This document shows positions 11,269 to 21,896 of a stretch of DNA of 64,000 nt, piece after piece; position 1 is the first letter of the stretch, and each line of letters opens with the position of its first letter. The notes under the pieces are model-generated. The model worked only from the letters and a program-made list of their open reading frames with translations, ran no database searches and was not told the origin of the DNA. Position numbers and translations under genes: made by a program. Source of the stretch: Chrysogorgia sp. JL179-B06 (taxonomy: Eukaryota; Cnidaria; Anthozoa; Scleralcyonacea; Chrysogorgiidae); the NCBI GenBank assembly GCA_035772405.1, contig JAYKKM010000341.1, positions 690,001 through 754,000 of the forward strand, in the 5' to 3' direction.

Positions 11269-11417
11269 TTAACACCTACAATCACTCTACTTACCCATGT
11301 GGATGGTAAGGTGCAGACCTGTATGTTGCTCAGTTTTCAGGCAGTTGCTCAGTTACTTGGATTCAGGTCCAAGGCCAATGATGTAACGATCCCCCGCCTT
11401 GACCTGTCCACCAAAGG
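11269..11417 (-). repeat. Split direct repeat Y2
   Basis: TTAACACCTACAATCACTCT through GTCCACCAAA, repeated at 11708-11856 with about one base change (TGTAACG/TGTAGCG). This is the outer terminus on the 3' side of the element. Confidence 0.8.
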
Positions 11418-11538
11418 TCTGCACCTATCACACCGAGTTTATCGGTGGAATATTTATTGTATTTCTAATCGTTATTTTATATATTTATTCATTTTATTTT
11501 ATACATTTATGTATTTATTTTTTGGGAGGGATGGTGGG

Positions 11539-11707
11539 CAAATTTCCTCCGTACCCAAACCACCTTCTATTAGCTCTGCAACTCTGCGTGCCCGCAGTCT
11601 CAAAGCGTAATGCCTATTCCTCCGCGAGTACCTTTGCTTTTAAGCCTTCTCTCGCCCCAGGCCTTGCGCGTTCCTTTGTTGTTAACCTTGGTTATGACTA
11701 ACCTCAT
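11539..11707 (-). repeat. Split direct repeat X2
   Basis: CAAATTTCCTCCGTACCC through TTATGACTAACCTCAT, matching the 5' terminus X1 at 34628-34767. X2 has an extra block of about 30 bases after CTGCGTGCCCG that X1 lacks. It directly abuts Y1. Confidence 0.8.
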
Positions 11708-11856
11708 TTAACACCTACAATCACTCTACTTACCCATGTGGATGGTAAGGTGCAGACCTGTATGTTGCTCAGTTTTCAGGCAGTTGCTCAGTTACTTGGA
11801 TTCAGGTCCAAGGCCAATGATGTAGCGATCCCCCGCCTTGACCTGTCCACCAAAAG
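11708..11856 (-). repeat. Split direct repeat Y1
   Basis: Internal copy of Y2. On the minus strand it is preceded by the satellite array, so the region that should encode the recombinase carboxy terminus leads straight into it. Confidence 0.8.
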
Positions 11857-11939
11857 TGATATCCATAGGATACTCACCCATCCAAGTAACGATCCTCAGT
11901 ATCTTCTCGTCACCACCTACCATCCACCGATTTGTGACA

Positions 11940-14900
11940 AATGCTGTAGCAAGTGTAGCTGAACATTGGGGTTGCACCCAAGCTGTAGCAAGTATATAGC
12001 TGAATACTGGGGTTGCCCAGATTGTAGCATGTGTAGCTGTGAATACTGGGGTTGCACCCAGTCTGTAGCAAGTGTAGCTGAACATTGGGGTTGCACCCAA
12101 GCAAGCAAGTGTAGCTGAATGCACCCAGTCTGTAGCAAGTGTAGCTGAATACTGGGGTTGCACCCAGTCTGTAGCAAGTGTAGCTGAATGTGCACCCAGT
12201 CTGGCATGTGTAGCTGAATACTGGGGTTGCACCCAGTCTGTAGCAAGTGTAGCTGAACATTGGGGTTGCACCCAAGCTGTAGCAAGTGTAGCTGAATCCT
12301 GGGATTGCACCCAGTCTGTAGCAAGTGTAGCTGAATACTGGGGTTGCACCCAGTCTGTAGCAAGTGTAGCTGAACATTGGGGTTGCACCCAAGCTGTAGC
12401 AAGTGTAGCTGAATCCTGGGGTTGCACCCAGTCTGTAGCAAGTGTAGCTGACTACTGGGGTTGCACCCAGTCTGTAACAAGTGTAGCTGAACATTGGGGT
12501 TGCACCCAAGCTGTAAGCTGAACATTGGGGTTGCACCCAAGCTGTAGCAAGTGTAGCTGAATACTGGTGTTGCACCCAGTCTGTAGCAAGTGTAGCTGAA
12601 CATTGGGGTTGCACCCAAGCTGTAGCAAGTGTAGCTGAATACTGGGGTTGCACCCAGTCTGTAGCAAGTGTAGCTGAACATTGGGGTTGCACCCACGCTG
12701 TAAGCTGAACATTGGGGTTGCACCCAAGCTGTAAGCTGAACATTGGAGTTGCACGCAAGCTGAAGCTGTAGCTGCACCCAAGATGTAGCAAGTGTAGCTG
12801 AATACTGGTGTTGTACCCAGTCTGTAGCAAGTGTAGCTGAACATTGGGGTTGCACCCAAGCTGTAAGCTGAACATTGGGGTTGCACCCAAGCTGTAGCAA
12901 GTGTAGCTGAATACTGGGGTTGCACCCAGTCTGTAGCAAGTGTAGCTGAACATTGGGGTTGCACCCACGCTGTAAGCTGAACATTGGGGTTGCACCCAAG
13001 CTGTAAGCTGAACATTGGAGTTGCACGCAAGCTGAAGCTGTAGCTGCACCCAAGATGTAGCAAGTGTAGCTGAATACTGGGGTTGCACCCAGTCTGTAGC
13101 AGGTGTAGCTGAACATTGGGGTTGCACCCAAGCTGTAGCAAGTGTAGCTGAACATTGGGGTTTCACCCAGGCTGTAGCAACTGTAGCTGAATACTGGGGT
13201 TGCACCCAGGCTGTAGCAACTGTAGCTGACTACTGGGGTTGCACCCAGTCTGTAACAAGTGTAGCTGAACATTGGGGTTGCACCCAAGCTGTAAGCTGAA
13301 CATTGGGGTTGCACCCAAGCTGTAGCAAGTGTAGCTGAATACTGGTGTTGCACCCAGTCTGTAGCAAGTGTAGCTGAACATTGGGGTTGCACCCAAGCTG
13401 TAAGCTGAACATTGGGGTTGCACCCAAGCTGTAGCAAGTGTAGCTGAATACTGGGGTTGCACCCAGTCTGTAGCAAGTGTAGCTGAACATTGGGGTTGCA
13501 CCCACGCTGTAAGCTGAACATTGGGGTTGCACCCAAGCTGTAAGCTGAACATTGGAGTTGCACGCAAGCTGAAGCTGTAGCTGCACCCAAGATGTAGCAA
13601 GTGTAGCTGAATACTGGTGTTGCACCCAGTCTGTAGCAAGTGTAGCTGAACATTGGGGTTGCACCCAAGCTGTAAGCTGAACATTGGGGTTGCACCCAAG
13701 CTGTAGCAAGTGTAGCTGAATACTGGGGTTGCACCCAGTCTGTAGCAAGTGTAGCTGAACATTGGGTTTGCACCCACGCTGTAAGCTGAACATTGGGGTT
13801 GCACCCAAGCTGTAAGCTGAACATTGGAGTTGCACGCAAGCTGAAGCTGTAGCTGCACCCAAGATGTAGCAAGTGTAGCTGAATACTGGGGTTGCACCCA
13901 GTCTGTAGCAGGTGTAGCTGAACATTGGGGTTGCACCCAAGCTGTAGCAAGTGTAGCTGAACATTGGGGTTTCACCCAGGCTGTAGCAACTGTAGCTGAA
14001 TACTGGGGTTGCACCCAGGCTGTAGCAACTGTAGCTGAATACTGGGGCTGCACCCAGGCTGTAGCGACTATAGCTGGATATTGGGGTTGCCCCCAGGCTG
14101 TAGCAACTGTAGCTGGGCATTGGGGTTGCACCCAAGCTGTAGTAAGTGTAGCTGAATACTGGGGTTTCACCCAGGCTGTAGCAACTGTAGCTTAATACTG
14201 GGGTTGCACCCAGGCACCCAGGCTGTAGCGACTGTAGCTGGATATTGGGGTTGCACCCAGGCTGTAGCAAGTGTAGCTGAACATTGGGGTTGCACCCAGG
14301 CTGTAGCGACTGTAGCTGGATATTGGGGTTGCACCCAAGCTGTAGCAAGTGTAGCTGAGCATTGGGGTTGCACCCAAGCTGTAACAAGTGTAGCTGAACA
14401 TTGGGGTTGCACCCAAGCTGTAACAAGTGTAGGTGAACATTGGGGTTGCACCCAAGTTGTAGCAGATTTAGCTGAACATTGGGGTTGCACCCAAGCTGTA
14501 GCATGTGTAGCTGAACATTGGGGTTGCACCCAAGCTGTAGCAGATTTAGCTGAACATTGGGATTGCACCCAAGCTGTAGCAAGTGTAGCTGAACATTGGG
14601 GTTGCACCCAAGCTCTAGCAGATTTAGCTGAACATTGGGGTTGCACCCAAGCTGTGGCATGTGTAGCTGAACATTGGGGTTGCACCCAAGCTGTAGCAGA
14701 TTTAGCTGAACATTGGGGTTGCACCCAAGCTGTAGCAGATTTAGCTGAACATTGGGGTTGCACCCAAGCTGTAGCAGATTTAGCTGAACATTGGGGTTGC
14801 ACCCAAGCTGTAGCAGATTTAGCTGAACATTGGGGTTGCACCCAAGCTGTAGCAGATTTAGCTGAACATTGGGGTTGCACCGAAGCTGTAGCAAGTGTAG

Positions 14901-15130
14901 CTGAACATTGGAGTTGTACCCAAGTTGTAACAAGTGTAGCTGAACATTGGGGTTGCACCCAAGCTGTAGCATGCGTAGCTGAATACTGGGTTGCATCCAG
15001 GCTGTAGCCAGTGTAGCTGAACATTGGGATTGCACCCAGGCTGTAGCAGATTTAGCTGAACTCTGGGGTTGCACCCAGGCTTTGTCAAGAGCAAGTGTAA
15101 ATCACTGGGGTTACACCCAGGCTTCAAGAG
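11940..15130. repeat. Satellite array of 39-bp units with higher-order structure
   Basis: The basic unit is TGGGGTTGCACCCAAGCTGT-AGCAAGTGTAGCTGAACAT (39 bp). Because 39 is divisible by three, several frames stay open on both strands for hundreds of codons (13-residue period, CTQAVASVAEHWG on the plus strand); these frames are not taken as genes. The distal part (14.2-15.0 kb) is regular. The proximal part (12.4-14.0 kb) mixes full and shortened units in a higher-order repeat of roughly 270 bp, marked by GCACGCAAGCTGAAGCTG at about 12751, 13021, 13560 and 13831. Confidence 0.9.
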
Positions 15131-15280
15131 CATAGTAAACATAACACGACACCACAGTTGTTGGTTTTTTTGTGTTTTTTTTTAATAAATGTAATACTCC
15201 CCAATTAACTAATGAACCACGAACCAGTCAGGCTTGTCAGGCTAGTCTTGCTTCTCAAAGATTCAACATCGGACGCATGA

Positions 15281-15930
15281 TTAGCAATTCTTGAGGCATG
15301 TCGACTGGAGTCGGATGAGCTTGTGGAGCAAGGTCGGAAAAAAAACAATGTCTGCATAGAGCGTCAGCGATGCTGGAATGTGCTTGGCACTTATTTTGAA
15401 GTTATATCGTGCTGAGCCCATAAAGATAGTGCGACGAAAATGGATAATGTTTACGTCCTTAGATGTACCCGACGTGATAACAGACACTACACTGTCGTTG
15501 TCACATAGGAATTGGATACGCTTTCGGGCCAACTACCCCGCCCAAATATGACACGCAAGCACAATGGGGAATTGGGAATAATGCCTAAAGGCTGTTGCCC
15601 TGGCGATCACGTTCCGTTACACCATTCGCCACTGTAGTATACCAGAAACCGCAAGCTTCCTGATGCAAACCAAGTGCCAAATCAACGCAATACTGTTCTC
15701 TCCAGTACCTCATGTATCTCACAATACGCGCTTTGATGTCGACCTTTTTTTTTTTTCCAACGCCCCTTTTCCGGTTTTCACTATCAAATCGATAGCGTCT
15801 TTCTCTATGTCAACGAAAAAACTCTTCTTGTTCATGCCATCGTTTACGCTATGGTCAAACAGAACCAAAAATAAGCCGCCAGCCATTTCCTTTATGATTT
15901 ACTATTTTTACAAACGCACTTTAATGCCTT
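15281..15930 (-). pseudogene. Decayed RT/RNase H of the retrotransposon
   Basis: On the minus strand, a stretch with SVNDG followed by a KTGKGAL-type segment matches the RT entry region of DIRS-like elements, where SVNDGI...GKGALMAK is usual. After a gap and stops come FPIVLACHIWAG and KRIQFLCDNDSVVSVI, the RNase H strand with its conserved DN, then ISAKHIP. Most of the RT palm, including YxDD, is deleted between about 15640 and 15770. Several stops and frame changes exclude a functional enzyme. The homologous amino terminus lies at 30711-30959. Confidence 0.65.
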
Positions 15931-16040
15931 AAGCATCTCAGGAATATTTTTGTATATATCCGTATTAAAATAGTATCGAGACTAATCTTATAATATAAGC
16001 CGTCAAGTGTTATCTTAAATCTACGGTGGCCCACAAGTGT

Positions 16041-16283
16041 CACGGCAAAACTTACTTCTCCACGGCAAAACTTACTTCTCTACGGCAAAACTTACTTCTC
16101 TACGGCAAAACTTACTTTTCTCCACGGCAAAACTTACTTTTCTCCACGGCAAAACTTACTTCTCTACGGCAAAACTTACTTCTCTACGGCAAAACTTACT
16201 TCTCTACGGCAAAACTTACTTCTCTACGGCAAAACTTACTTTTCTCCACGGCAAAACTTACTTCTCTACGGCAAAACTTTTCT
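16041..16283 (+). repeat. Subterminal minisatellite, left end of IS3EU-type element
   Basis: About a dozen copies of a 17-20 bp unit, CGGCAAAACTTACTTCTCTA or a TTCTCCA variant. It mirrors the array at the other end and could serve as repeated transposase binding sites (inference). Open frames across it are artefacts. Confidence 0.9.
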
Positions 16284-16291
16284 CCTCATAC

Positions 16292-16310
16292 GTCCGGGGG
16301 GGGGGGGGGG
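16292..16310. repeat. Poly-G tract
   Basis: A G run immediately inside the left minisatellite, about 58 bases before the transposase start codon. Confidence 0.9.
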
Positions 16311-16367
16311 GTAGCGGAGGTAAGACCCTGGGTAAGACGCCGTGTAATAAATACATAAGAGATTGCA

Positions 16368-17564
16368 ATGGCGGAAAGGTTAGATTATTTAGACGGGGAG
16401 GATCAGCTTGATTTTTCTGACGAGGAACAGGAGGCGCAAGAGCAGGAAGAGGAACTGATTCGCTACTATTTCTATAAAGGTTTTACCTATGAAGAAATAT
16501 GTCGATTTTTGAGTCAATATCACGACAAAGAGATGAGTCTAAGCACGTTAAAGCGACGCATTAAGCAGTTTGGGTTGCGAAGGCGAAATCCGGAGTACGA
16601 TGTTAATTTGGTAAGAAATGCAATCATTTCACTCCTTAAAGGTCCACATTGCTTACAAGGTTATCGTTCCATCTGGCACACCCTTCAAATGAATGGCATG
16701 CGTGTCGCAAGACTGGTAGTCGAGCTGCTGCTTAGAGAATTGGACCCTGATGGAACAATGGAGAGAAGAGGGCATCGATTAAAAAGAAGGGTATACCACA
16801 ATCCGGGACCAAATTATGCTTGGCACTGCGATGGTTACGACAAGCTCAAACCATTTGGCTTTCCTATCCATGGATGCATTGATGGTTGGAGCAGGAAAAT
16901 CATTTGGTTGTATGTTACCCGTTCAAACAACCTTCCCAGTAACATAGCCAAGTATTATCTTGAGGCAGTTACTGAATGCAACGGTTGCCCTATTGATCTG
17001 GTTACAGATTTAGGAACAGAGAACGGTTTAATGGCAGGCATACACTCTTATTTTAGGAATGATCCAAATAGTCACCGGTATGTGCCTTCACCACGAAACC
17101 AAAGAATTGAAAGCTGGTGGTCATTTCTCCGCAAGCACCAGACATCATGGTGGATTAACCTATTTAATGACCTATGTGGCAGTGGGGTTGTTAATTTAAC
17201 AGAAACATTTGAAAAAGAGTGTCTTTGGTTTTGTTTTGCAAGTTTATTACAACAACATCTCAATGGCATTCGTGACAGCTGGAATACCCATTACATTCGA
17301 AGATCCCGGCACAATACAGTAAGTGGGCGACCTGCTGCATTATTCTACTTGCCAGAGGCTCATGGAGGTGCACCAAATCTTTTGTTAGAAGTACCAGAAG
17401 AACAGATGAACTATGCAAGTCATCATTTAGTAGAAGCACAAGAAAATAATGACTATCAGGAGTATTTTAATTATGTCATGGAAAACTGCCAATTACAGTA
17501 CCCTACAAATTGGCATGATGCACTTAGACTGTATAATTTAATGATAAATTATGCTAAAAATTAG
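16368..17564 (+). CDS. IS3EU-type DDE transposase (integrase-core), apparently intact
   Basis: A single 398-residue frame. The amino-terminal 30 residues are acidic (DEEQEAQEQEEEL), followed by a helix-turn-helix region (FTYEEICRFL...SLSTLKRRIKQFGL, about 40-72). The integrase-like core starts near 145 (WHCDGYDKL) and has the family signatures PIHGCIDGWSRKI, VTDLGTENG and NQRIESWW; these supply two Asp and a Glu with 33 residues between the last two, close to D35E spacing. The frame begins at the first ATG after the poly-G tract and ends just before AATAAA. No intron or stop interrupts it, so this is the best-preserved transposase in the window. It would bind the terminal arrays and cut and join the element in the nucleus. 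Confidence 0.8.
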   Translation: MAERLDYLDGEDQLDFSDEEQEAQEQEEELIRYYFYKGFTYEEICRFLSQYHDKEMSLSTLKRRIKQFGLRRRNPEYDVNLVRNAIISLLKGPHCLQGYRSIWHTLQMNGMRVARLVVELLLRELDPDGTMERRGHRLKRRVYHNPGPNYAWHCDGYDKLKPFGFPIHGCIDGWSRKIIWLYVTRSNNLPSNIAKYYLEAVTECNGCPIDLVTDLGTENGLMAGIHSYFRNDPNSHRYVPSPRNQRIESWWSFLRKHQTSWWINLFNDLCGSGVVNLTETFEKECLWFCFASLLQQHLNGIRDSWNTHYIRRSRHNTVSGRPAALFYLPEAHGGAPNLLLEVPEEQMNYASHHLVEAQENNDYQEYFNYVMENCQLQYPTNWHDALRLYNLMINYAKN

Positions 17565-17817
17565 CTGTAACTGCATGTAATAAACTGAAGGTGGTGTTAA
17601 TAGGTTTTAGCATAACATTCTTGTTTAGTATGTCAGGTGATTATAGAAAATCATGCACACTGATTGGTTGAGCTACTTCGGACTAATTCTCAATAATGAC
17701 CTACATTTATTCGAAATGACTGCCACTGTTCCAGCCAATTTGTTATGTGACAGATGAGCAAATTAACAATTTTAAAATAAGTATTGTTCCTAAAAGTATG
17801 AAAATGTGTATTAACAC

Positions 17818-17942
17818 TAAAACAATTATTCACCTCAGGCTCAGTGAATATTGGTGAATAATAACCTCAAATTCGTTTCAGTTATTATTCACCAATATTC
17901 ACCTCACCTAATTAGTTTGGTGAAAAATTGTTAATATTAACA
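17818..17942. repeat. Palindromic MITE fragment (ATTCACC type)
   Basis: AACAATTATTCACCTCAGGC and a mirrored GTGAAAAATTGTTAA bracket a nearly palindromic stretch with TATTCACCAATATTCACC. A related palindrome is at 61433-61547. It lies between the two convergent genes of the IS3EU-type element. Confidence 0.6.
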
Positions 17943-18387
17943 ATACAATAATCTGTAAATATCTGAATTTTTATTCAGTTTTTATAATATGCAAAGTATT
18001 GTTTTGTCACTTCTCTTTCTTATAATTACTGTAAGTTACAGTACTATACTAAGAATACTGAACAGGAACATAAACCTTAAAGAGTAAAGACAAAGCTATT
18101 ACATAACAGCAATATTAACATTTTACAACATTTTTATACATAAACTGATGTCAGCAGTGGCCAAAGACAAGGCTGTTCCAAAGCTGATTTTGTCTAACCT
18201 TGGACTAGTAAAAGACTACATAACCGGTTTTAACCTGGTTTTAACCTGAGACAAAATATGACAAGAACAAATACTACTGATAGAAATAAATGTAACCAGA
18301 AAAATCCAACTATTAGTGTTTATTGCTTTTTGAATACTTGCCTCCAGATTAAAAAACCCGGATGTTAAAATTTGAATCTATTTAAAT

Positions 18388-20199
18388 TTATGGTTTTGCA
18401 AATGCTTGTCCCATGCAAAATGCTGTAACAAAATTGTCTTCAAACTCTTTTTCACTCATCATATGAGAAACAGGAAGAGTCAAGTCTCTGCCACAGGCCC
18501 CAACCAAGGGATAGCACACTGTATGACTAGGATTCCTCTGAAGACATTCATGGTCAAAATGAATGGTGATAGTTGGTTTCTCTCCAAATGTATGCTTATG
18601 CTTTTGTCCTGTTAGCCACCCCATGACTCCAGCAACAGAAAGATCAGCCACTTCCATTGTTTCTTCAGCAGTATCACCACTGGATGAAAATGCTTCTACC
18701 TCTTCTTTACCTCTCCAAGCCAGAGCAGCTGGCCTACCAATGACCTTATCATCTTCCAAGGACATGAGTAGGTCTTGCATGTGATCCATGATAGATTCTT
18801 CAACAACGTGCCTAGTTGTTGACACAGGTGAGTATAATGGCTTCAAAAGGCTGAAGAGATAGTTGCCATCAGGCACGGTTTCTGCATGGAACTCTTGAAG
18901 GAAAAGTGGCCTGCAGATATCTGGATATGATGATATCAGGTCTCCCAATCCATAGGTGTTGAGACCAATCTTGAATTCTTTCATGTACAAAGATCGCCGA
19001 TTTACAAAGCTAACCTTGAGTGATTTGATTATTTCTTCTACGTGATCATTGGTTATCTGACCAGAATACCCATGTTCGAGAATTAGGTCAAGATGCTTGG
19101 TGCAATCTTCCCTCACATTACCAAGAATTGTGTGCTCTTCATTGGTTAGGTCTTCATCACATATATTAACTAGATCAACATCTTTCCAGAGAGCATTATA
19201 TGCACATGGCTCCAAAATACAGGGAGTTGGGCCACCCTGTGCAATTGAAGTTGCTGCTATTTCACCACAAGAGCGAAAATTACCATTTTGCACATGAAAT
19301 GTAGAATGAATAGGACTACCTTTTGGAAACACAACTCTTTTAATTTCTTGCACAATATTCTCAATAAATTATTTTCCCATAGCACCCGAGTCAATCCCAT
19401 CTTCTCCAATGTAGTGAATTCTCAGTGCAGAGGTTGGAGCATTCTTTCTGGCTTCACGTTGCCACAGCAACAGGTGCCTTGTAAGAGGTGCTTTTCTTCG
19501 TGTGACAAGGAAAAATTGTATGTCACCATCAACTTTAGAGACCAGAATTTGGTAGAGATCTTCAGTGCATTTCAGGTTGACATTTGTGGACTTGTCATCA
19601 TACAACTGATCTTGAACCACCTTGGCAAATGTTTCGTCACTTTCAATCTGTTGCATTTCTTCAGTTGAGACATCTTTGTTTACAAAACCTACATCCTCCT
19701 CCTCCTCTGCTTTGTGTTCATTTGCTACTTTATCTTCATCAGGATTATCCTGGTCCAGATGCTGCTCAGAGTATTCAGACAGTTCAAAATCACTCTGGGT
19801 ACACAGGAACAAAGTGATTCGTTTAAAGTCCTTACCAAGTTCAGTTTTATACTTTTCCAGGTCAAAGAAATCCTTAAATGATCCAGGCAAAAACCTAGCA
19901 TAACTGCCATCTTCATATAACAAGACATAATTATCTGCTCCATTAAACTTCCGGTCAAAAGCTTTCCACTTTTCAATTGACTTTTGCAAAACTAGGGCAT
20001 ACGTTGCATTTCTTGGCACTGAAACAGGAAGTTTATTTCCCCATATGGTTTTAAAGTCACCATCAACAAACATCTTTTGTCCAATATTAATGGTTACATC
20101 AGGATTGTTGCCTTTGGTTTTCTTGTTTTTCTTTGTTTTAAACTCGGAGTTACAGCTTCTCTTCGATGTCTTGTCTTTGATGAAATCGTCAAATGACAT
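18388..20199 (-). pseudogene. HECT-domain (G2E3-like) gene carried by the transposon, one in-frame stop
   Basis: One continuous frame of 604 codons apart from a single TAA at 19369-19371, in GIDSGAMGK-stop-FIENIVQEI, where related HECT proteins have an acidic residue followed by hydrophobics. The amino-terminal half is lysine-rich, then has a DKSIEKW-like region and an acidic linker (DQDNPDEDK...EEEEDVGF). HECT features are IHYIGEDGIDSGAM at the domain start, IAQGGPTPCILEP, and near the end YPLVGACGRDLTLPVSHM, whose Cys occupies the expected thioester position, then EFEDNFVTAFCMGQAF. HECT enzymes pass ubiquitin through that Cys. The gene converges on the transposase. A stop-codon polymorphism or readthrough cannot be excluded. 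Confidence 0.75.
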
Positions 20200-20447
20200 T
20201 GGTTCTTGGATGAACTGGGTTCATGTTGTGGTCTGCCAAACGTACTGCTAGTACTTGTTGAGCTGCTGCTTGAGTTAGTTCCACCTTCAGAATTCCATCT
20301 TGGATGTCCAACTTCTGCTTGATCAGTCTGACATTTCCAACAGTAACGAGATTTTAGTTTAATTTTTGCTGAACACTTTCCACAAAACCTACAGTATATA
20401 AAGAATATTTTGTTAGGTCTCAAAGTACATACCTTTGGCTGTAACAA
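20200..20447 (-). pseudogene. Cysteine-rich upstream exon candidate of the HECT gene
   Basis: Just upstream of the HECT frame, but in another frame, lies CRFCGKCSAKIKLKSRYC-WKC, two CxxC pairs suggesting a small zinc ribbon, then a serine-rich stretch. The in-frame codons before the MSFDDF start contain a TGA, so either translation starts at 20199 or this exon is joined by splicing. Borders cannot be fixed from sequence alone. Confidence 0.4.
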
Positions 20448-20539
20448 ATCAAAGGGCCCGAAAGTAGTTATAAAAGTACAGTGGCCAGCGGCAACACAAA
20501 ATATCTTAAACAGGAATGTTTTCGTTTTCTGGTATATTT

Positions 20540-20875
20540 CTCTGTTGGATATACTGTATATATATATATATGCATATTACTGTAATATTCAGCAGAAAAA
20601 TATAAATTCAACAGAGAAATATATGTTCAGCAGAGAAATATATATATATATATTATATATATATATATATATATTTAGTTATCATGCCCATATCTAGATC
20701 GTACCAAGCTACACTGATGAGCTGTGGAACAGCGAAACACGTGTCTGTAGATATTGTACTATATATATATATATATATTCAGCAGAGAAATATATTAAAC
20801 AGAGAAATATATATTCAGCAGAGAAATATATACAGCATTCAGCAGAGAAATATATTTAACAGAGAAACGTGCGGT
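20540..20875. repeat. (TA)n tracts and TTCAGCAGAGAAATAT minisatellite
   Basis: Three TA microsatellites alternate with tandem ATTCAGCAGAGAAATATAT units (also ATTAAACAGAGAAATAT). They lie upstream of the HECT gene, where its promoter should be. I see no gene here. Confidence 0.8.
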
Positions 20876-21271
20876 AAGAAATTTTTTATTTTCTATCTTT
20901 TTACGAACTTAATATCACAGTCACAGAGCATTCACAAGTTGTGGTGAATAAATTTGCATAGCTTATAAAATTTTGCATATTGCCGCAGTCTGACACTGTT
21001 TTAGAGATTACAAGTAAAGTACAAAGTACTGAACAAATAGTACGTATTTCAAAAATTACTTACACAGCATCCCTACTGTCTGATTTTTCATCCTTGGATG
21101 ACGAGCTTCCTTCCATTTGTTAATGAGTGGGATCAGATGGGTTGCAAGACTATATCAGACGCCATCATGGCGATTTTTGCCTGTCGGTAGGGATGGGCCG
21201 GCGAGAAATATCGATTGTTTCGATACCGCTGAGCCTGCGGTCTTTTGCCTTTTGGTCAGCGGCTCAGCAAA

Positions 21272-21518
21272 AGTAAGTTTTGCCGTGGAGAGAAGTAAGT
21301 TTTGCCGTGGAGAAAAGTAAGTTTTGCCGTGGAGAAAAGTAAGTTTTGCCGTGGAGAAAAGTACGTTTTGCCGTAGAGAAGTAAGTTTTGCCGTGGAGAA
21401 GTAAGTTTTGCCGTGGAGAAAAGTAAGTTTTGCCGTGGAGAAGTAAGTTTTGCCGTGGAGAAAAGTAAGTTTTGCCGTAGAGAAGTAAGTTTTTCCGTGG
21501 AGAAGTAAGTTTTGCCGT
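21272..21518 (-). repeat. Subterminal minisatellite, right end of IS3EU-type element
   Basis: Inverse copies of the left array (AGTAAGTTTTGCCGTGGAGA). Unit order and counts differ from the left end, so the two arrays have not stayed identical. Confidence 0.9.
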
Positions 21519-21622
21519 GACACTTGTGGGCCACCGTATAAATCGTATTAATTCTAGAGCATACCTTATTTTAATCAAGCATTTCCGACCATTACGATAA
21601 ATAGCTAGACATTTATTCTTAA

Positions 21623-21896
21623 TAAACAATTCTGTTCTTTAACTCGCACGCGTTACGAATACGTTCTCAAGCTCTTATTAGCGGTCGAGTATTTGTCACA
21701 CGTTTAACTCGCGCTAAAGCGTTTCGCTAGTCGGCCCAAACACTCGTCCTAGTTCGACAACTTTCTGTAGGTACTCATCTATTACGTATGGGTGTTCATA
21801 AGAAGACGGACAATTGTACTTTGCGGACCTCGATTTCGAAAGATTCGTTTGAAAACCAAGATGAAAACCGAAACGGCAACCATTTAAAATGTAACA
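21623..21896 (-). repeat. 273-bp direct repeat, copy 1, with RT amino-terminal fragment
   Basis: Starts AATAAACAATTCTGTTC and ends near CCATTTAAAATGTAA; copy 2 at 30618-30891 differs by a few bases. On the minus strand both encode NGCRFGFHLGF...AKYNCPSSYEHPYVIDEYL-QKVVELGRVFGP, the entry of a DIRS-type RT (Y-V-x-G-F-x-x-G-F and V-x-x-Y/L...GRV-GP pattern). This copy lacks the residues preceding NGCRF that copy 2 has, because an inserted 8.7-kb segment begins there. Confidence 0.75.

Larger units (their letters stand above)
16022..21538 (+). mobile_element. IS3EU-type DNA transposon with integrase and HECT genes
   Basis: Termini are TACGGTGGCCCACAAG and CTTGTGGGCCACCGTA. Perfect 6-bp duplications TAAATC lie at 16016-16021 and 21539-21544. 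TAY...RTA ends, a 6-bp duplication and a DDE integrase-like transposase match what I know of IS3EU elements. The cargo is one plus-strand transposase and one convergent minus-strand HECT-domain gene. Long subterminal minisatellites make both ends self-complementary. Confidence 0.78.

Noticed and set aside
14204..15007. CRISPR-like array of regularly spaced repeats
   Set aside because: Units are contiguous with no unique spacers, and the context is a eukaryotic retrotransposon.
11917..15074. Very long open frames (up to 677 codons) on both strands
   Set aside because: They arise because the satellite unit is 39 bp, a multiple of three without stops in several frames. The 13-residue periodicity appears in several frames and no start, domain or splice context supports a protein.
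16026..16411. Repetitive ORFs over the IS3EU subterminal array
   Set aside because: The array is open in several frames; the real gene begins after it at 16368.
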